From assembly GCA_011391085.1 (NCBI GenBank), contig JAABRD010000039.1:1-47348 (forward strand): a stretch of DNA of 47,348 nucleotides. Reading direction: 5' to 3'. Under the pieces are notes generated by a model, which made no database searches, was not told where the DNA came from, and worked only from the letters and a program-made list of their open reading frames with translations. Shown piece by piece: positions 24,041 through 32,645 of this stretch (positions within the stretch are counted from its first letter, which is position 1; every line of letters begins with the position of its first letter). This stretch comes from Thiotrichaceae bacterium. Its GTDB lineage: Bacteria > Pseudomonadota > Gammaproteobacteria > Beggiatoales > Beggiatoaceae. The translations under genes were made by a program, and so were the position numbers.

Positions 24041-25855
24041 CTACAATTTAAATAAACCAGCGGGTTCCACCTGCCGTCCTGGCACCGTATGCCTAAACAT
24101 TACCGTCGCCATCAGATATGATACCAGCAACGTGATAACACCCACGAGGGCATAGTCCCATATAGACAAAGGTAATAACGTTAAATCGCTTACCAAGATA
24201 TGGTCTATATACGGCTTTTGTACCACCATTTTAGCAAATTGTACACTCAACCAGCCTTGTACTATTTGCATCATTCCTACCGCAACCAGCAATGCCATGC
24301 CAAAACTCAAGGTGACTTGCCCCAATATGATTTGATACAATTGCCACCAAGAGACGCCTTTAGCCAACAATATCCCATAATTGTGTTGGCGATGAGTAAT
24401 GACCATTCCCACTTGCACGATCAGCAAAATCACCAAGAATATAAAAAAGAATGGACTATAAACGACCTTCAGCAAATCCATGACTTTTTGAATGAACAAA
24501 AAGCGCATAAACGCATCTTGATAGGTCGGGTGAACATAAAAGGCCGGGCGACTATCAGTGCGACTTTGAGGGAATTTTGGCAATTTCTCCAAATAAGCCG
24601 CCAAGTCGGCACGATTTTTGACGTAACCCCAGGCTTTCTGATACCCTCCCACTAACTCTACCATATCTGCCGTGGTGTGTCGAACAGCACAAACGGTACT
24701 TTTCAACTCGCGCCAAGTAGCGGACTGTATCACAGAGTCACACGGTTGACAAGCCGAATGAGATTGGTCACAAAATAAAGTCAAATAATCTCGATCATAT
24801 TCAAACAGATGACTCACAGACTCCTCCGTAATTGTGACATAAGGAAACGAAGTCAATTGACCGTAGCCCTGATGCAACGGTATCCCCGCCCATTGCAAAC
24901 ACCCATCGACGGTCTGTCTAGGTAACGGATACTGAAAACTCCATCTCTCCCCATGTTCTTGTAACTCCCCCAAACAAGATTTCAACCTTGCCAAATTCTC
25001 TCCCTTCTCCTCTCCACCGGTTTCACTGTGCCAGATCATCACTTCCTTGACGCGGTGGCGTACCGAAAATTGCGCTTCTGGATAATAGCGTACTTGAGTG
25101 AAATTACCAGACACTTGCAACGTGTGCAACGTACTCAAAGGAAACAAAAATGCCAACGGGTACATCGTTGGAATCCGTGGCAACCAATGAATCTGAAATG
25201 GCAATAACTCCCGTTGTGCAACCCCCACTGTCACATCTAACCATAACCGATTGTCGGTCAAACAAGACAACTTCCCCGTCTCCGCCCCCATCTTATCGCC
25301 ACCCACCCCGTTGGGAAACGACCAAAATGGCAACCGCTGCTGCACGGCTTCCATATAAGCCTGGCAATCAAAATACTGTTCAAATAAACTCTCACTCAAC
25401 ACGATTTCCAAAGGTGGGAACTTACCCACCGGCACCGTTGAATCGTCTCTTCCCAACTGCCACAATGGGTCCTCCGAAGACACGGCCCAGCCAGAAAATT
25501 TCACTTTATCACCCCATACCGTAGGTCCAGAAGGCTTACTTAGTAAGGCCACTTCAAAGGATTCCACTTCACGATAAGGAAATAAGGTCAGTTCCGACGA
25601 TTCCAACCACTCTCGTCCAATCCCTTCCTCATTATTGGCGACCACCCAAATGGGAATGCCAATACCTTTTAAATTTCCCAGGGACACATCGATAAAGCGA
25701 TTCAAGAGTCCTTCACGACTTCCCCATAGCAACAATGCCAAGGTTAATGTCAGCCACAATAAGACGGCTAACCAGAAAAAATCATGGTTGTCTTTACCAG
25801 TCCAGCGAAAACTGCGATACCATTCAATCCAAGCTAATCTTTGCCAAGCGTTCAT
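24041..25855 (-). CDS. FtsX-like permease with large extracytoplasmic domain
   Basis: 604 residues. One membrane helix near the N-terminus (FFWLAVLLWLTLTLALLLWG), a large periplasmic region of about 410 residues, then three C-terminal helices (FFFIFLVILLIVQVGMVI and two more). Between helices 2 and 3 lies HNYGILLAKGVSWWQLYQII, the cytoplasmic coupling-loop pattern of FtsX/MacB-type permeases. Such permeases need a dedicated ABC ATPase, but none is adjacent. The periplasmic part has several Cys residues (CDQSHSACQPCDS) not typical for the family. The specific function is unknown. Confidence 0.65.
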   Translation of the reverse strand: MNAWQRLAWIEWYRSFRWTGKDNHDFFWLAVLLWLTLTLALLLWGSREGLLNRFIDVSLGNLKGIGIPIWVVANNEEGIGREWLESSELTLFPYREVESFEVALLSKPSGPTVWGDKVKFSGWAVSSEDPLWQLGRDDSTVPVGKFPPLEIVLSESLFEQYFDCQAYMEAVQQRLPFWSFPNGVGGDKMGAETGKLSCLTDNRLWLDVTVGVAQRELLPFQIHWLPRIPTMYPLAFLFPLSTLHTLQVSGNFTQVRYYPEAQFSVRHRVKEVMIWHSETGGEEKGENLARLKSCLGELQEHGERWSFQYPLPRQTVDGCLQWAGIPLHQGYGQLTSFPYVTITEESVSHLFEYDRDYLTLFCDQSHSACQPCDSVIQSATWRELKSTVCAVRHTTADMVELVGGYQKAWGYVKNRADLAAYLEKLPKFPQSRTDSRPAFYVHPTYQDAFMRFLFIQKVMDLLKVVYSPFFFIFLVILLIVQVGMVITHRQHNYGILLAKGVSWWQLYQIILGQVTLSFGMALLVAVGMMQIVQGWLSVQFAKMVVQKPYIDHILVSDLTLLPLSIWDYALVGVITLLVSYLMATVMFRHTVPGRQVEPAGLFKL

Positions 25856-26059
25856 AACTGTTATGTCTGTGAAATGTTTATTTATATATTATACAGATTG
25901 ATTGATTCCCAAAGAAACTCAGAATCCATTGGCTATTCTCCATTACTTATAAATGTTATCTTATTAAGAGGTTGTTTTAAAAGCATATTGTATGATTAAT
26001 TTTAAAAACATTCTAAAATAAAGGGATTTAAATCGAAAGTCTGTCGGTGAAAACTGACT
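25856..26059. other. Intergenic leader of the FtsX-like gene
   Basis: AT-rich DNA with no reading frame of interest and no recognised promoter. From about 26030 it merges into the decayed transposase. Confidence 0.4.
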
Positions 26060-26264
26060 GCCAAAGTTGAACCCAGGGGGTTCGATGTCCATAAATCGAC
26101 AACAGGACGCAAACGACATATTTTAGTGGATACCAGGGGTTTGTTATTAGCTGTGATTATCATGGCTGCCAACGTGACCGACCGTGACGGAGCCCTTTCC
26201 ATTTTCGATAAAATTCACGATAACTTTTCTCTGCTCAAGGTAATTCGTGCCGACCAAGCCTACT
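26060..26264 (+). pseudogene. IS5-family transposase fragment
   Basis: In the plus frame through 26081 the translation reads GFDVHKSTTGRKRHILVDT, then GLLLAVIIMAANVTDRDGAL, then LLKVIRADQAYS. This matches the middle of IS5-type DDE transposases (GRKRHILVDT and the second catalytic Asp in RADQAY). A preceding D-C-Q-S, in a frame shifted by one, matches the usual DSQSVK block, so at least one frameshift is present. The copy ends abruptly at a half palindrome of family D (26265-26286). No terminal inverted repeats were found. Confidence 0.75.
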
Positions 26265-26286
26265 CGGTGCGTGGGACGCACCCTAC
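26265..26286. repeat. Half copy of family D palindrome
   Basis: CGGTGCGTGGGACGCACCCTAC, the right arm of family D, without its left arm. It cuts the transposase remnant. Confidence 0.7.
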
Positions 26287-26298
26287 TTTTAACGGGTT

Positions 26299-28098
26299 CT
26301 AATCCATTGCCTCACACACCAGCCGTTCAAACCCAATGGCCACCACGCTATAACTGTGCAACCGCAATCCCTCTCCATATCTCGCTTGCAAGGTGGACCG
26401 ATAAGTTTGTAATTGCGTCCGCGCTTGTGTCCGTTTCTCAATCACGGGTTTCAATTGCGACAGTGCCTCCCCCGTCAATTCTCGCACCGCTTGACCACTC
26501 AAATTCACGTCTCCCAGTTTGAGATATTTAAATTCCAATAGCAAGTCTAATAGCTGATATTTGCGCATATCGGGACGCACTAGCAAGGTCAAATCGGCAT
26601 ATTGCCGCGACAAGACGGTTTCTGAATCCACAAAATAGAAGACATCTTGACTGGATAGCAAAGTGAGGAACGCGGTTTTGAGAGTCAATTCGTTGGCCCA
26701 AGGAGAATCACGATTGTCTAGGCGGTTGAGACAATGTTGTTCGGTGAACTGACACAACGGTTGCAACTCCCCCGTTTGACAGACGAGTCGCGCCACGCGG
26801 GTGGCTTCTTCGCGTTCGGATAACCCTGGTAACAGACGTTCGCGTAGTTGTTCGGCGTACAGTTGACGGCTGACTAGGTTGGGAATTTTCAGGGACAACT
26901 GACCATAAGGAGTATCGCCATTGAAGGTCAACACGCCAAAGTAGTAGAGGAGGGAAGCAATGAACGTTTGGTCTTTCACCGCATTTAACATGTCTTCCAC
27001 GCCAAAGCGGTCTGATAATTGGTCAATTAGCACACTGCTTTCCTCCCGCAAGGCTTGCCACAGTAATGACTCGCCATTGGGGAGTTGGGAAATATAAGCC
27101 AGTTTGGCACGGTCCATCGCTAGGTTGTGGTCTAGCATTTGGCGTGGGTAGCGGCAATGCTTCTGAAAATATTCTAAGAAATACAATGACATGGTAGGAT
27201 TATAGACCAATGAATTGGGTGGCCCCTCGGTGATGCGGAAGCAATAGCCATTGTAAAACGTTCGCATCAAGTTCAAGGCATCGGTGACGCGGTCCGGTGA
27301 CAGGCCACAGTCTTTAACCACTTGGGTTAACATCGCTTGAATTTCGTCTTCCCGAAAGCCACAGAGGTCTTGGAATTCTTCTTCAAAATAAATATTTTTG
27401 GCGATGTTGTAAGCATTGGTCAAGTCACTCAAGACCACGGGCGAAATGCCCGTCATCAACACGCGGTCTAAACCTTGGCCACTGCTGGCCGCTTTGACCA
27501 CTTTAAACAAGGTTTTGAGGGCGCCTTCCCCGTACAATAAGGTTTGGTAACGTCGGTCCGTCACCGGGTGGTTTCCCATCATCAATTCATTGGCGAAGTT
27601 ATCGTATTCGTCAATGAGTAGATAGAGACGGTAGGGGGTTTGAGAAACCGCCGTTAACAGGGATTGAAGCGAGTATACTGCATCGTTTGGGTCGCAGACA
27701 ATCGGGGTTTTCAGTTGGTCGCGATAAAACTGGCTAAAGTGTTCGATGCAACCATTGATATGGTTGTACAATGCTTGTTGAATGGATGCCACTTCACCTG
27801 TGGCACGGATCATCGAGAAATCCCATTTCATCACGAAATACTGGTTATGCTTGGGCGTCGGTTGTTTGCCAATGGCCAAGTGCCCAAATAACTTGTCAAA
27901 CTCCTCGGCTTTGGCTACGTCGTAGTAATTCTCCAGCATGGAGAGTAGCAGACTTTTGCCAAAGCGGCGGGGGCGTAGAAAGAGAAGTTGCTTTCCTGCT
28001 TCTTCGATCTCAGGAAGAAGAGAAGTGCGGTCCACATAAAAATAGTTCTCGGTCATCAACGTGTGAAAATCGCTGATACCATAAGGAAATTTTAACAT
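26299..28098 (-). CDS. AAA-ATPase-like / PDDEXK_9 (DUF1703) protein, paralogue of the 20586 gene
   Basis: 599 residues from MLKFPYGISDFHTLMTENYF. The frame is open 40 codons further up, but AGGAGAACC just before 28098 and the paralogue's start fix this one. Walker A LRPRRFGKSLL, Walker B LYLLIDEYDNF, C-terminal nuclease-like segment FYFVDSETVLSRQYADLTLL and LLLEFKYLKL. It is strongly similar to the 20586-22379 protein throughout. It lies downstream of the phosphatase gene on the same strand, but a perfect 33-bp palindrome separates them, so it is probably a separate transcript. Confidence 0.87.
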   Translation of the reverse strand: MLKFPYGISDFHTLMTENYFYVDRTSLLPEIEEAGKQLLFLRPRRFGKSLLLSMLENYYDVAKAEEFDKLFGHLAIGKQPTPKHNQYFVMKWDFSMIRATGEVASIQQALYNHINGCIEHFSQFYRDQLKTPIVCDPNDAVYSLQSLLTAVSQTPYRLYLLIDEYDNFANELMMGNHPVTDRRYQTLLYGEGALKTLFKVVKAASSGQGLDRVLMTGISPVVLSDLTNAYNIAKNIYFEEEFQDLCGFREDEIQAMLTQVVKDCGLSPDRVTDALNLMRTFYNGYCFRITEGPPNSLVYNPTMSLYFLEYFQKHCRYPRQMLDHNLAMDRAKLAYISQLPNGESLLWQALREESSVLIDQLSDRFGVEDMLNAVKDQTFIASLLYYFGVLTFNGDTPYGQLSLKIPNLVSRQLYAEQLRERLLPGLSEREEATRVARLVCQTGELQPLCQFTEQHCLNRLDNRDSPWANELTLKTAFLTLLSSQDVFYFVDSETVLSRQYADLTLLVRPDMRKYQLLDLLLEFKYLKLGDVNLSGQAVRELTGEALSQLKPVIEKRTQARTQLQTYRSTLQARYGEGLRLHSYSVVAIGFERLVCEAMD

Positions 28099-28147
28099 GT
28101 TGGTTCTCCTGTATTGAAATTGAAACGAAGTTTTTGGAAAAACGGAA

Positions 28148-28180
28148 AGATTTGACAACTTTTGAAAAGTTGTCAAATCT
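28148..28180 (-). terminator. Perfect 33-bp palindrome, probable terminator
   Basis: AGATTTGACAACTTTT and AAAAGTTGTCAAATCT form a 16-bp stem just after the phosphatase gene's stop on the minus strand. A related but looser palindrome is at 12116-12150. The 3' side is not a T-run, so it could be a repeat only. Confidence 0.5.
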
Positions 28181-28207
28181 AAATCAAATCTAAATTCAAA
28201 ATCAAAT

Positions 28208-29869
28208 CTAAAATCCAAACCCCACCACCGTCACATCATCTTGTCTTTCATTTTCTCCTTGATATTCTCGAAACGCTTTCAGTAAGGAGGCGTCTTGTTC
28301 TATCACCGGGTAATGGCGGTGTTCTAACAGCCAGGCTTGAAAGCGTTTATTTCCTAGTGGCAATCGCTGCGGTCCACCTAATTGGTCGATCAAACCGTCG
28401 GTGGCTAAATAAAAGGTCATCCCCGGTTCTAGTGGTAACGTATGTGTCGTGAAGTTGAAGTTGACATTCGACCGCTTGTAACCTAAATTTTGCTTATCTC
28501 CTTTAATCATCTTCACCTGGTCATGGTGCAGATAATAAAGTGGCAGTTTGGCCCCGGCGAAGAGTAATTGTTGTGCTTGCGGTTTGACCAGACAAATGGC
28601 AGCATCTAAGCCGTCATCGGAACGGGCTTGTTTGGTGTCTTGTTGCAACGAGGTTTTGACTAACCAGCTTAATCGCTGGAGGATGTCGGCGGGTTGATGA
28701 CAACCTTCATCTTGGATAATGCGTCGCAATTGCGTCGTGGCTATCATGGTCATAAAGGCACCAGGCACACCATGGCCTGTACAATCCAAGACAGCAACCA
28801 GAAAGTCTGTTCCAAATCGTTCAAGGTATAACATGTCGCCACCAACCACATCTCTGGGTTGCCAGATGAAAAAATTGTCGGGCAGGTAAGTTTTCACGGA
28901 GTCGAGGTTAGGCAGTAAGGAGGACTGAATGAGTTTCGCATATTGGATACTTTGCATAATCTTATTATTGATGGATTCAATCACTTCACGCGCCTGTTTT
29001 TCTCGATTCTCGCGTTCCAACCGTTCTGTAATATCTTGGAAAGCGGTAATCGCATAGGTGATGTGACCTTGTTCATCAAAGACGGGAGTCGCCCAAAATT
29101 CTATTGGAATCGTTTTATCGGCTTGCTGAATCTCCAGATTATGGGCACTGGCCTTTTCCCCGGCTAGGGCCCGTATGAGTGGATGCTGGGTATTGGGATA
29201 GGGTTCACTCGTGTCGACTTTCGACAGGTCTGGCCAGGAGAAGGTGAGGGGAGAAATTTGTTTGTCACCCAGTAGTTGTTGGGCCACACGATTTGCGTAA
29301 AAGGGCGAACCTTTGGCATCTATCACAAAGACGCCGACGGGCATGGCTTCTAAGAATTGGGTTAAGCGACTTTCGTTGTCGCGTAATTCCTGATTTCTCG
29401 TTTGTAACGTTTTGAGTGACGCTTCCAATTGTTGTTCAACCTTTTTCCGTTCGTTAATTTCTTGGGTGAGGGCGAGATTCGCGGCTTCTAATTGGGCGGG
29501 ACTGGGGGCGTCCAGGGCGATAGGTATCAAGGGGACTAGCATGAAGCTAAACACGTATAAGGAGATTACGGCATTCATAGCTTTGACGGTGCCTCCTAAC
29601 CAGTAGGCTGGGTACCAAATTGTAATCGCTTCTAGTAGATGAGTGGTGCCGCAGGTGACAAATACGAAAAAGGTGCCGATTAGTAAAGTGACCGTTTTGA
29701 CCGGCAAATCTTTTCTACCGTGCGTAAAGTACACAATGGCACCGGCCACTAGGTAATAAGCGGCAGTGGTGAGAACATCTGAGATAAAATGTAGCCAAAC
29801 CACTTCTGGCTTCCAAGTGTAGCAATAGCCATGGGGTATGAAGTCGGTTGCAAAAAAGTTTTCTAACAT
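28208..29869 (-). CDS. Membrane PP2C/SpoIIE-type phosphatase with PAS and ethylene-receptor-like sensor (SiaA-like)
   Basis: 553 residues. Residues 20-115 form three to four membrane helices with the ethylene-receptor pattern: ISD (Asp31), AYY (Tyr38), FVTCGTTHLLE (Cys73, His77). These align with ETR1 Asp25, Tyr32, Cys65 and His69, the last two being the Cu(I) ligands. ETR1 Pro36 is not conserved. A coiled coil (125-165) and a PAS domain (about 168-285) follow. Residues about 300-553 are a SpoIIE-type Ser/Thr phosphatase with the metal-binding acids in VVGGDML (Asp345), LDCTGHGVPGAF (Asp362), ATDGLIDQ and QDDVTVV. It lies last in a cluster with siaB and siaC, where the phosphatase SiaA is expected, so it likely dephosphorylates SiaC. 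Confidence 0.82.
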   Translation of the reverse strand: MLENFFATDFIPHGYCYTWKPEVVWLHFISDVLTTAAYYLVAGAIVYFTHGRKDLPVKTVTLLIGTFFVFVTCGTTHLLEAITIWYPAYWLGGTVKAMNAVISLYVFSFMLVPLIPIALDAPSPAQLEAANLALTQEINERKKVEQQLEASLKTLQTRNQELRDNESRLTQFLEAMPVGVFVIDAKGSPFYANRVAQQLLGDKQISPLTFSWPDLSKVDTSEPYPNTQHPLIRALAGEKASAHNLEIQQADKTIPIEFWATPVFDEQGHITYAITAFQDITERLERENREKQAREVIESINNKIMQSIQYAKLIQSSLLPNLDSVKTYLPDNFFIWQPRDVVGGDMLYLERFGTDFLVAVLDCTGHGVPGAFMTMIATTQLRRIIQDEGCHQPADILQRLSWLVKTSLQQDTKQARSDDGLDAAICLVKPQAQQLLFAGAKLPLYYLHHDQVKMIKGDKQNLGYKRSNVNFNFTTHTLPLEPGMTFYLATDGLIDQLGGPQRLPLGNKRFQAWLLEHRHYPVIEQDASLLKAFREYQGENERQDDVTVVGFGF

Positions 29870-29915
29870 GAGAAATGTTTCCTAATAGGTGAAAAAATAG
29901 CGAGTCCTTTTAAGT

Positions 29916-30070
29916 TAAGGAATTAAAGAGGCCCAAGAATTAAAATTGTGGTGGACTAGAGGCTTTAGCCGGTAGCGGGTCCCCGCGATTTCAATAGTGT
30001 TCCGCCCCCCACCGGCGAAAGCCTCTAGTCCACCTGTATGTTAATTTCGGGGGCGGTTTTCCTTGTGCAT
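29916..30070. repeat. Inverted repeat, family B
   Basis: GGTGGACTAGAGGCTTTAGC and its inverted arm (GCGAAAGCCTCTAGTCCACC) at about 29951-30034, with outer flanks TTAAGTTAAGGAATTAA and TTAATTTCGGGGGCGG. It separates the phosphatase from the cyclase gene. Confidence 0.8.
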
Positions 30071-30085
30071 TATTATCCTAAATTT

Positions 30086-32017
30086 TTACATCCGTTCAAG
30101 CCATTGTTGTTTCAAATACCGATGACTTAAATGAACTCTCACTCGCGCTAATACCTCTTCCCGTTGGAACGGTTTCGTGATATAGTCCACGGCGCCTACT
30201 TCAAAACCTTTGACTTTAGATTCTGTTTCGGTTAAAGCGGTGATAAAAATCACTGGTATATCTTTGGTATGGGGTTGTGCTTTCAATCTTTGACAGGTTT
30301 CAAAGCCATCCATGCCAGGCATCATCACATCTAATAAAATTAAGTGAGGAACGTGGGTCTCCACCATGGTCAAGGCGGTTTGACCATCGTAGGCGACTAA
30401 TACTTCAAACTGGTTTGCCGTTAAAATATAAGATAATATTTTGATATTTAATGGCGTATCATCCACCACCAGAATTTTAGCCGCCTGTGGCATCGTCATT
30501 CCTAATATTTCCTGGCAACGGTTCAGGTAAATTTGTGCCACCTTATCCATTTGATTTTGTTGCCAAATTTTTTCAAACAAGGGGTGGGCATCGGCAAATT
30601 CTCCAGAATGATACTGTACGAAGCCAACTTCAAAGTCTTCACGGGTTTTATCTTTCCAGGCAATCATTTCAGGCGAGTCGCTGTCATAGATTTCATAAAT
30701 AGTCACCTCCTCCGTTTTGCCCTTGACTTTCACCACGTCTATTACCCGAATATGATACTGCATAGGGTCTGCCAACTTCAGATAGGTGTGTTCGGTAATC
30801 AGAAGTGGGGTCTGGTAAATTTTGGTCAGTCCTTCTAATCTGGAAGCCAAATTGACGGCATCGGATAGAACCGTGCCATCCATGCGATTTTGACCACCGA
30901 TAGTGCCAAGTACCATCTGACCTGCATTCAGACCAATACCAATTTGAATCTGCGGCAAGGTGGAACGATCTAGCAGTTGATTATATTTGGTCAAAGTCTT
31001 CAACATGGTAATCGCAGCCGTCACGGCGTCATCGGCATTGGTTGGAAACACGGCCATAATGGCATCGCCAATATATTTGTCAATGATTCCATGATGATTC
31101 AGAATAATCGGTTCCATCTGTCCTAAATAATTATTAATAAAGTCAAAAATTTCTAGTGGTCGCATCGTTTCTGAGATACGGGTGAACTCGCGAATATCCG
31201 AAAACAAAATCGTCATGTCTTTTTCAGTTTGGTCACCTAATTGAACTTCAACAATGCTATTTTTGTTTAATAAACTTAAAAATTGACGTGGCACAAAACG
31301 TTCGTAAGCCTTATTCAATTGTGCCAATTCTCGTGTAAATTGCAACCGTTCCACTTCCGCCCGTTTCCGTTCCGTGATGTCTTGAAAGACGGCAATGGCA
31401 TAAGCAATGTTCTTCTCGGCATCAAAGATGGGGGTGCCCCACACTTCGATGGGAATAATCTTGCCAGGTTGATGAATTTCTATATCATCGACACTGGAGA
31501 GTTTACCTTGCAAGGCTTGGACAATGGGTTGACGTTCTGGAGGATATAACTGCGTGGTACCAGCCAGATAGGCTTGATAAACTTCTGGTAAGGCCGTGGT
31601 ATTGGCAGACGGAATGAGTCCTTTGCCAAGAATTTGCTGGGCTTTTTGATTGGCGTAGTAAGGAAAACCATTCGCATCTAGCACAAAGACGCCGACGGGA
31701 ACGGCATCTAAAAATTGGGCCAGGCGTTCCTCCGTAGCCCGCACTGCCTCTTCGGCCTCTTGTGCTTTGTGTTGTAATTCCAAATTACTGGATTGAAGTC
31801 CTTCCGTGCGAGTCGTCAACTGACCTTGTTGCAGGTCACCCATTTTCACCAGTAGTTTGGTTTGTTTGAGTAATTTTTTGTAGTCTTTGACGAGACGTTC
31901 ATACTCTTGCAAAACTTGCAAAAGAGGCATCTCCTGGTGCTTAAATTGTTCTACCACGTTGGTAGCTTTTTCTAATACCGCTTCCTCGGTTTGAAACAAA
32001 GTGGATTTTTCAGCCAT
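30086..32017 (-). CDS. PAS - class III nucleotide cyclase - receiver protein
   Basis: 643 residues. An N-terminal coiled coil (15-100), PAS (about 100-218), class III cyclase catalytic domain (about 265-445), a helical stretch, and a C-terminal receiver domain (513-635; Asp519/Asp520, phospho-acceptor Asp563, Thr593, Lys615). Cyclase residues: metal-binding Asp274 (LFSDIREFTR) and Asp318 (GDAIMAVF), base-selecting Lys314, transition-state Asn389 and Arg393 (DAVNLASRLE). The second base-selecting position is Thr382, where classical adenylate cyclases have Asp; Lys/Thr is the class IIIb pattern, so ATP to cAMP is most likely. It lies between siaC and the phosphatase, where SiaABCD systems have the diguanylate cyclase SiaD. 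Confidence 0.9.
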   Translation of the reverse strand: MAEKSTLFQTEEAVLEKATNVVEQFKHQEMPLLQVLQEYERLVKDYKKLLKQTKLLVKMGDLQQGQLTTRTEGLQSSNLELQHKAQEAEEAVRATEERLAQFLDAVPVGVFVLDANGFPYYANQKAQQILGKGLIPSANTTALPEVYQAYLAGTTQLYPPERQPIVQALQGKLSSVDDIEIHQPGKIIPIEVWGTPIFDAEKNIAYAIAVFQDITERKRAEVERLQFTRELAQLNKAYERFVPRQFLSLLNKNSIVEVQLGDQTEKDMTILFSDIREFTRISETMRPLEIFDFINNYLGQMEPIILNHHGIIDKYIGDAIMAVFPTNADDAVTAAITMLKTLTKYNQLLDRSTLPQIQIGIGLNAGQMVLGTIGGQNRMDGTVLSDAVNLASRLEGLTKIYQTPLLITEHTYLKLADPMQYHIRVIDVVKVKGKTEEVTIYEIYDSDSPEMIAWKDKTREDFEVGFVQYHSGEFADAHPLFEKIWQQNQMDKVAQIYLNRCQEILGMTMPQAAKILVVDDTPLNIKILSYILTANQFEVLVAYDGQTALTMVETHVPHLILLDVMMPGMDGFETCQRLKAQPHTKDIPVIFITALTETESKVKGFEVGAVDYITKPFQREEVLARVRVHLSHRYLKQQWLERM

Positions 32018-32074
32018 GGGGGTTCGTAAGTATTGACGGTTGAAGAAACTGAGTTTTTTAAAGGACAGGGAACT

Positions 32075-32235
32075 GTCATTAAGTTAAGGAATTTAACTGT
32101 AAAGGAAAAAAGTCCCCCGAAATTAATCGCCAGGTGGACTAGAGGCTTCAGCCGGCTGGCAGTAGGCATCACCCCCTACCCCAAAACTGAGGGTCGCCTA
32201 CCGCCAGCCGGCTAAAGCCTCCACTCCACCGTACC
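32075..32235. repeat. Inverted repeat, family B
   Basis: CATTAAGTTAAGGAA, then AGTCCCCCGAAATTAA, then GGTGGACTAGAGGCTTCAGC with a matching inverted arm (GGCTAAAGCCTCCACTCCACC) up to about 32230. It separates the cyclase gene from siaC. Confidence 0.75.
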
Positions 32236-32248
32236 TTGTTGACACCTC

Positions 32249-32632
32249 TCACCGTTTAACCAAGTTAAAAGTCAGCACCTCTAAATCCTCTTTAAATTCT
32301 TCCCCAAATTCTTCGGCACTGTCGTTGTCTGCCACGTAAATCCAGTTCACGGTAATGTTGTTACCTGCTGTGGTAGCCTCTTCTAAACGGTCAAATAAAT
32401 CTAATAACATTTTGGAGGAACTGCTGTTAAAATAGATAAGTTCAATATTTACCGTGAGGTGTTGATCGGAAGTGGCTTGGGCAAGATAATTGGTTATCCA
32501 AGTGAACAACGGTTCTGACATTTGGCCCACATTTTCGGGGTAAGATTCCCCCTTCATAGAAAGCACGTTGGTGGCCGCCTCAAAATAGATTTCTGGCGTA
32601 TGCTTAGTCGCTTCGATTTTCCAAGTGTCCAT
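32249..32632 (-). CDS. siaC: SiaC family regulatory phosphoprotein (DUF1987)
   Basis: 127 residues matching SiaC/DUF1987: TPEIYFEAATNVLSMKGESY, PLFTWITNYL, then VNIELIYFNSSSSKMLLDLF. In Pseudomonas, SiaC is phosphorylated by SiaB on a Thr in the equivalent loop, dephosphorylated by SiaA, and in the free form binds and activates the cyclase SiaD. The equivalent site here would be Ser70 (first Ser after Asn69). AAGGAGG lies just before the ATG and overlaps the siaB stop region, with only 13 bases between the genes, so siaB and siaC are co-translated. Confidence 0.87.
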   Translation of the reverse strand: MDTWKIEATKHTPEIYFEAATNVLSMKGESYPENVGQMSEPLFTWITNYLAQATSDQHLTVNIELIYFNSSSSKMLLDLFDRLEEATTAGNNITVNWIYVADNDSAEEFGEEFKEDLEVLTFNLVKR

Positions 32633-32645
32633 CGATTCAGCCTCC

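Noticed and set aside
26002-26202. 66-codon minus-strand frame
   Set aside because: It is antisense to the IS5-type transposase fragment, whose plus-strand motifs are clear.
28099-28218. 40-codon extension upstream of the ATPase at 26299-28098
   Set aside because: It reads through a perfect palindrome and lacks a ribosome binding site, while 28098 has AGGAGAACC and the same start as the paralogue.
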